NCBI GenBank assembly: GCA_024280785.1
Contig: JAJRPK010000425.1
Span: forward strand, 1-5,734
Reading direction: 5' to 3'
Length of the DNA: 5,734 nt
Source of the DNA: Gammaproteobacteria bacterium
GTDB lineage: Bacteria; Pseudomonadota; Gammaproteobacteria; Pseudomonadales; UBA7434
Shown: in pieces, positions 4,975 to 5,734 of the stretch
How the letters are laid out: each line of letters opens with the position of its first letter
Numbering within the stretch: position 1 is the first letter of the stretch
Translations under genes and position numbers: made by a program
Notes under the pieces: model-generated
The model's database searches: none
Told to the model about the DNA's origin: nothing
Seen by the model: only the letters and a program-made list of their open reading frames with translations

Positions 4975-5734
4975 TCAGGATGTCTGTTTAACCTGCGCCG
5001 CTACCTCCGCCGCAAAATCCAGCTCTTCCTTTTCAATACCTTCACCTACTTCATAGCGATAAAAACCGTTAATGTCCGCACCGGCATTTTCCAACAACTT
5101 ACCGACCTTAACATCGGGATCTTTGACAAACGGCTGTTCTGTTAGGCTGCTTTCAGCAAGAAACTTGCGTATCCGCCCCTCAACCATTTTTTCAATAATT
5201 TCTGCTGGCTTACCACTTCCCTCGGCTTGAGCGACAAATATAGCACGTTCCTTTTCCAATACTTCGGCCGGCATATCATCCGGCTTAACGATTTGAGGAT
5301 TAACTGCCGCCACATGCATGGCAACATCTTTCGCCACAGAATCGTCACCGCCAGTCAAACTCACTAATACTCCAATTTTACCATTGCCATGGACATAGCC
5401 ACTGACCATTGCGCCTTCAATTATTTGAGCACGACGAACCGAAATATTCTCACCCACTTTCTGTACCAAAGCTTCCCGTTTTGACTCAAGCCCGCTTGCC
5501 AAAAGCGTTTCAATATTCGTTTCTTTACTATCAAATACTTGCTCAACAACCAGATTAACAAAGTTGATGAAATTGTCATCGCGAACGACGAAGTCAGTTT
5601 CACTGTTTACTTCAACCAAAACTCCCCAAGAGTTATCTTCGGCAATTTTTATCGCCACAGCTCCTTCAGCTGCTGTACGACCCGCTTTCTTAGCCGCCTT
5701 CATCCCACTCGACTTGCGCATTTCCTCAATAGCA
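4975..5734 (-). CDS. tsf: Elongation factor Ts, lacking its first ~36 residues (runs off the right edge)
   Basis: Guanine-nucleotide exchange factor that releases GDP from EF-Tu. 252 residues are visible, beginning at the equivalent of about residue 37 in E. coli (AIEEMRKSSGMKAAKKAG matches its AIENMRKSGAIKAAKKAG). The ATG at 5719-5721 is internal, because the frame stays open to the edge with homologous residues. Visible numbering: the EF-Tu-contacting TDFV is at 46-49 within EVNSETDFVVRDDNF. Further along come GENISVRRA, GYVHGNGKIGVLV (core domain, with the conserved His), AMHVAAVNP, a SGKP-EI-EKMVEGRIRKF block with residues typical of the coiled-coil/core boundary, SLTEQPFVKD and the C-terminal VGEGIEKEELDFAAEV module. 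The missing part is the N-terminal UBA-like domain. The expected upstream neighbour, rpsB, is outside the window. A strong terminator begins one base after its TGA stop. Confidence 0.96.
   Translation of the reverse strand, partial: AIEEMRKSSGMKAAKKAGRTAAEGAVAIKIAEDNSWGVLVEVNSETDFVVRDDNFINFVNLVVEQVFDSKETNIETLLASGLESKREALVQKVGENISVRRAQIIEGAMVSGYVHGNGKIGVLVSLTGGDDSVAKDVAMHVAAVNPQIVKPDDMPAEVLEKERAIFVAQAEGSGKPAEIIEKMVEGRIRKFLAESSLTEQPFVKDPDVKVGKLLENAGADINGFYRYEVGEGIEKEELDFAAEVAAQVKQTS

Noticed and set aside
5142..5603. Two short minus-strand frames inside tsf (5142-5348 and 5421-5603)
   Set aside because: Alternative frames of tsf, whose own frame gives an unmistakable EF-Ts.
5719..5721. ATG as the start of tsf
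   Set aside because: The frame continues to the window edge with residues (AIEE) that match EF-Ts upstream of this Met, so it is internal.
1..5734. A new or mobile system hidden in the window
   Set aside because: Every stretch longer than about 120 bp is accounted for by conserved core genes in their standard order; no repeats, attachment sites, transposase remnants or composition shifts were seen.

Overview
The window is a stretch of ordinary core chromosome from a gammaproteobacterium. All genes read on the minus strand. In transcription order (right to left) they are tsf (5' end off the window), pyrH, frr, uppS, cdsA, dxr and rseP (only its first 70 codons are here). This is the well-known order of the rpsB-tsf-pyrH-frr-uppS-cdsA-dxr-rseP-bamA cluster. 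Base composition is moderate and looks even across the window. UppS and RseP resemble Pseudomonas/Cellvibrio-type gammaproteobacteria as I remember them (UppS DGNNRW and PPPDLCIR, RseP HEYGHFWAARRC). I cannot name a genus from sequence alone.

Layout: the right end (4975-5734) holds most of tsf, followed one base after its stop by a perfect, near-symmetrical intrinsic terminator (4941-4973). That hairpin separates the rpsB-tsf unit from the genes below. The 118 bp between it and pyrH should therefore contain the promoter of the next unit. From there pyrH (start 4822), frr (3995), uppS (3327), cdsA (2513), dxr (1577) and rseP (212) run in one direction. The gaps are about 101, 110, -8 (overlap), 9 and 57 bp, with no convincing terminator between them, so one long transcript is plausible.

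Working together: PyrH makes UDP for UTP, CTP and UDP-sugars. Frr recycles ribosomes and EF-Ts recharges EF-Tu. Dxr opens the MEP isoprenoid pathway that supplies UppS with isopentenyl diphosphate, and UppS makes the undecaprenyl carrier for wall and O-antigen synthesis. CdsA uses CTP to make CDP-diacylglycerol for phospholipids. RseP is the inner-membrane protease of the sigma-E envelope stress response. The cluster ties translation to envelope building.

No new biological system is visible. The points worth a second look are modest: several non-ATG starts (TTG for dxr and rseP, GTG for frr), a Dxr and a CdsA that are longer than their E. coli counterparts, atypical residues in two conserved UppS motifs, and a terminator placed so close to the tsf stop that a terminating ribosome should cover it. 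No gene-free stretch exceeds 300 bases, and no RNA genes, mobile elements, CRISPR arrays or extended repeats were seen.
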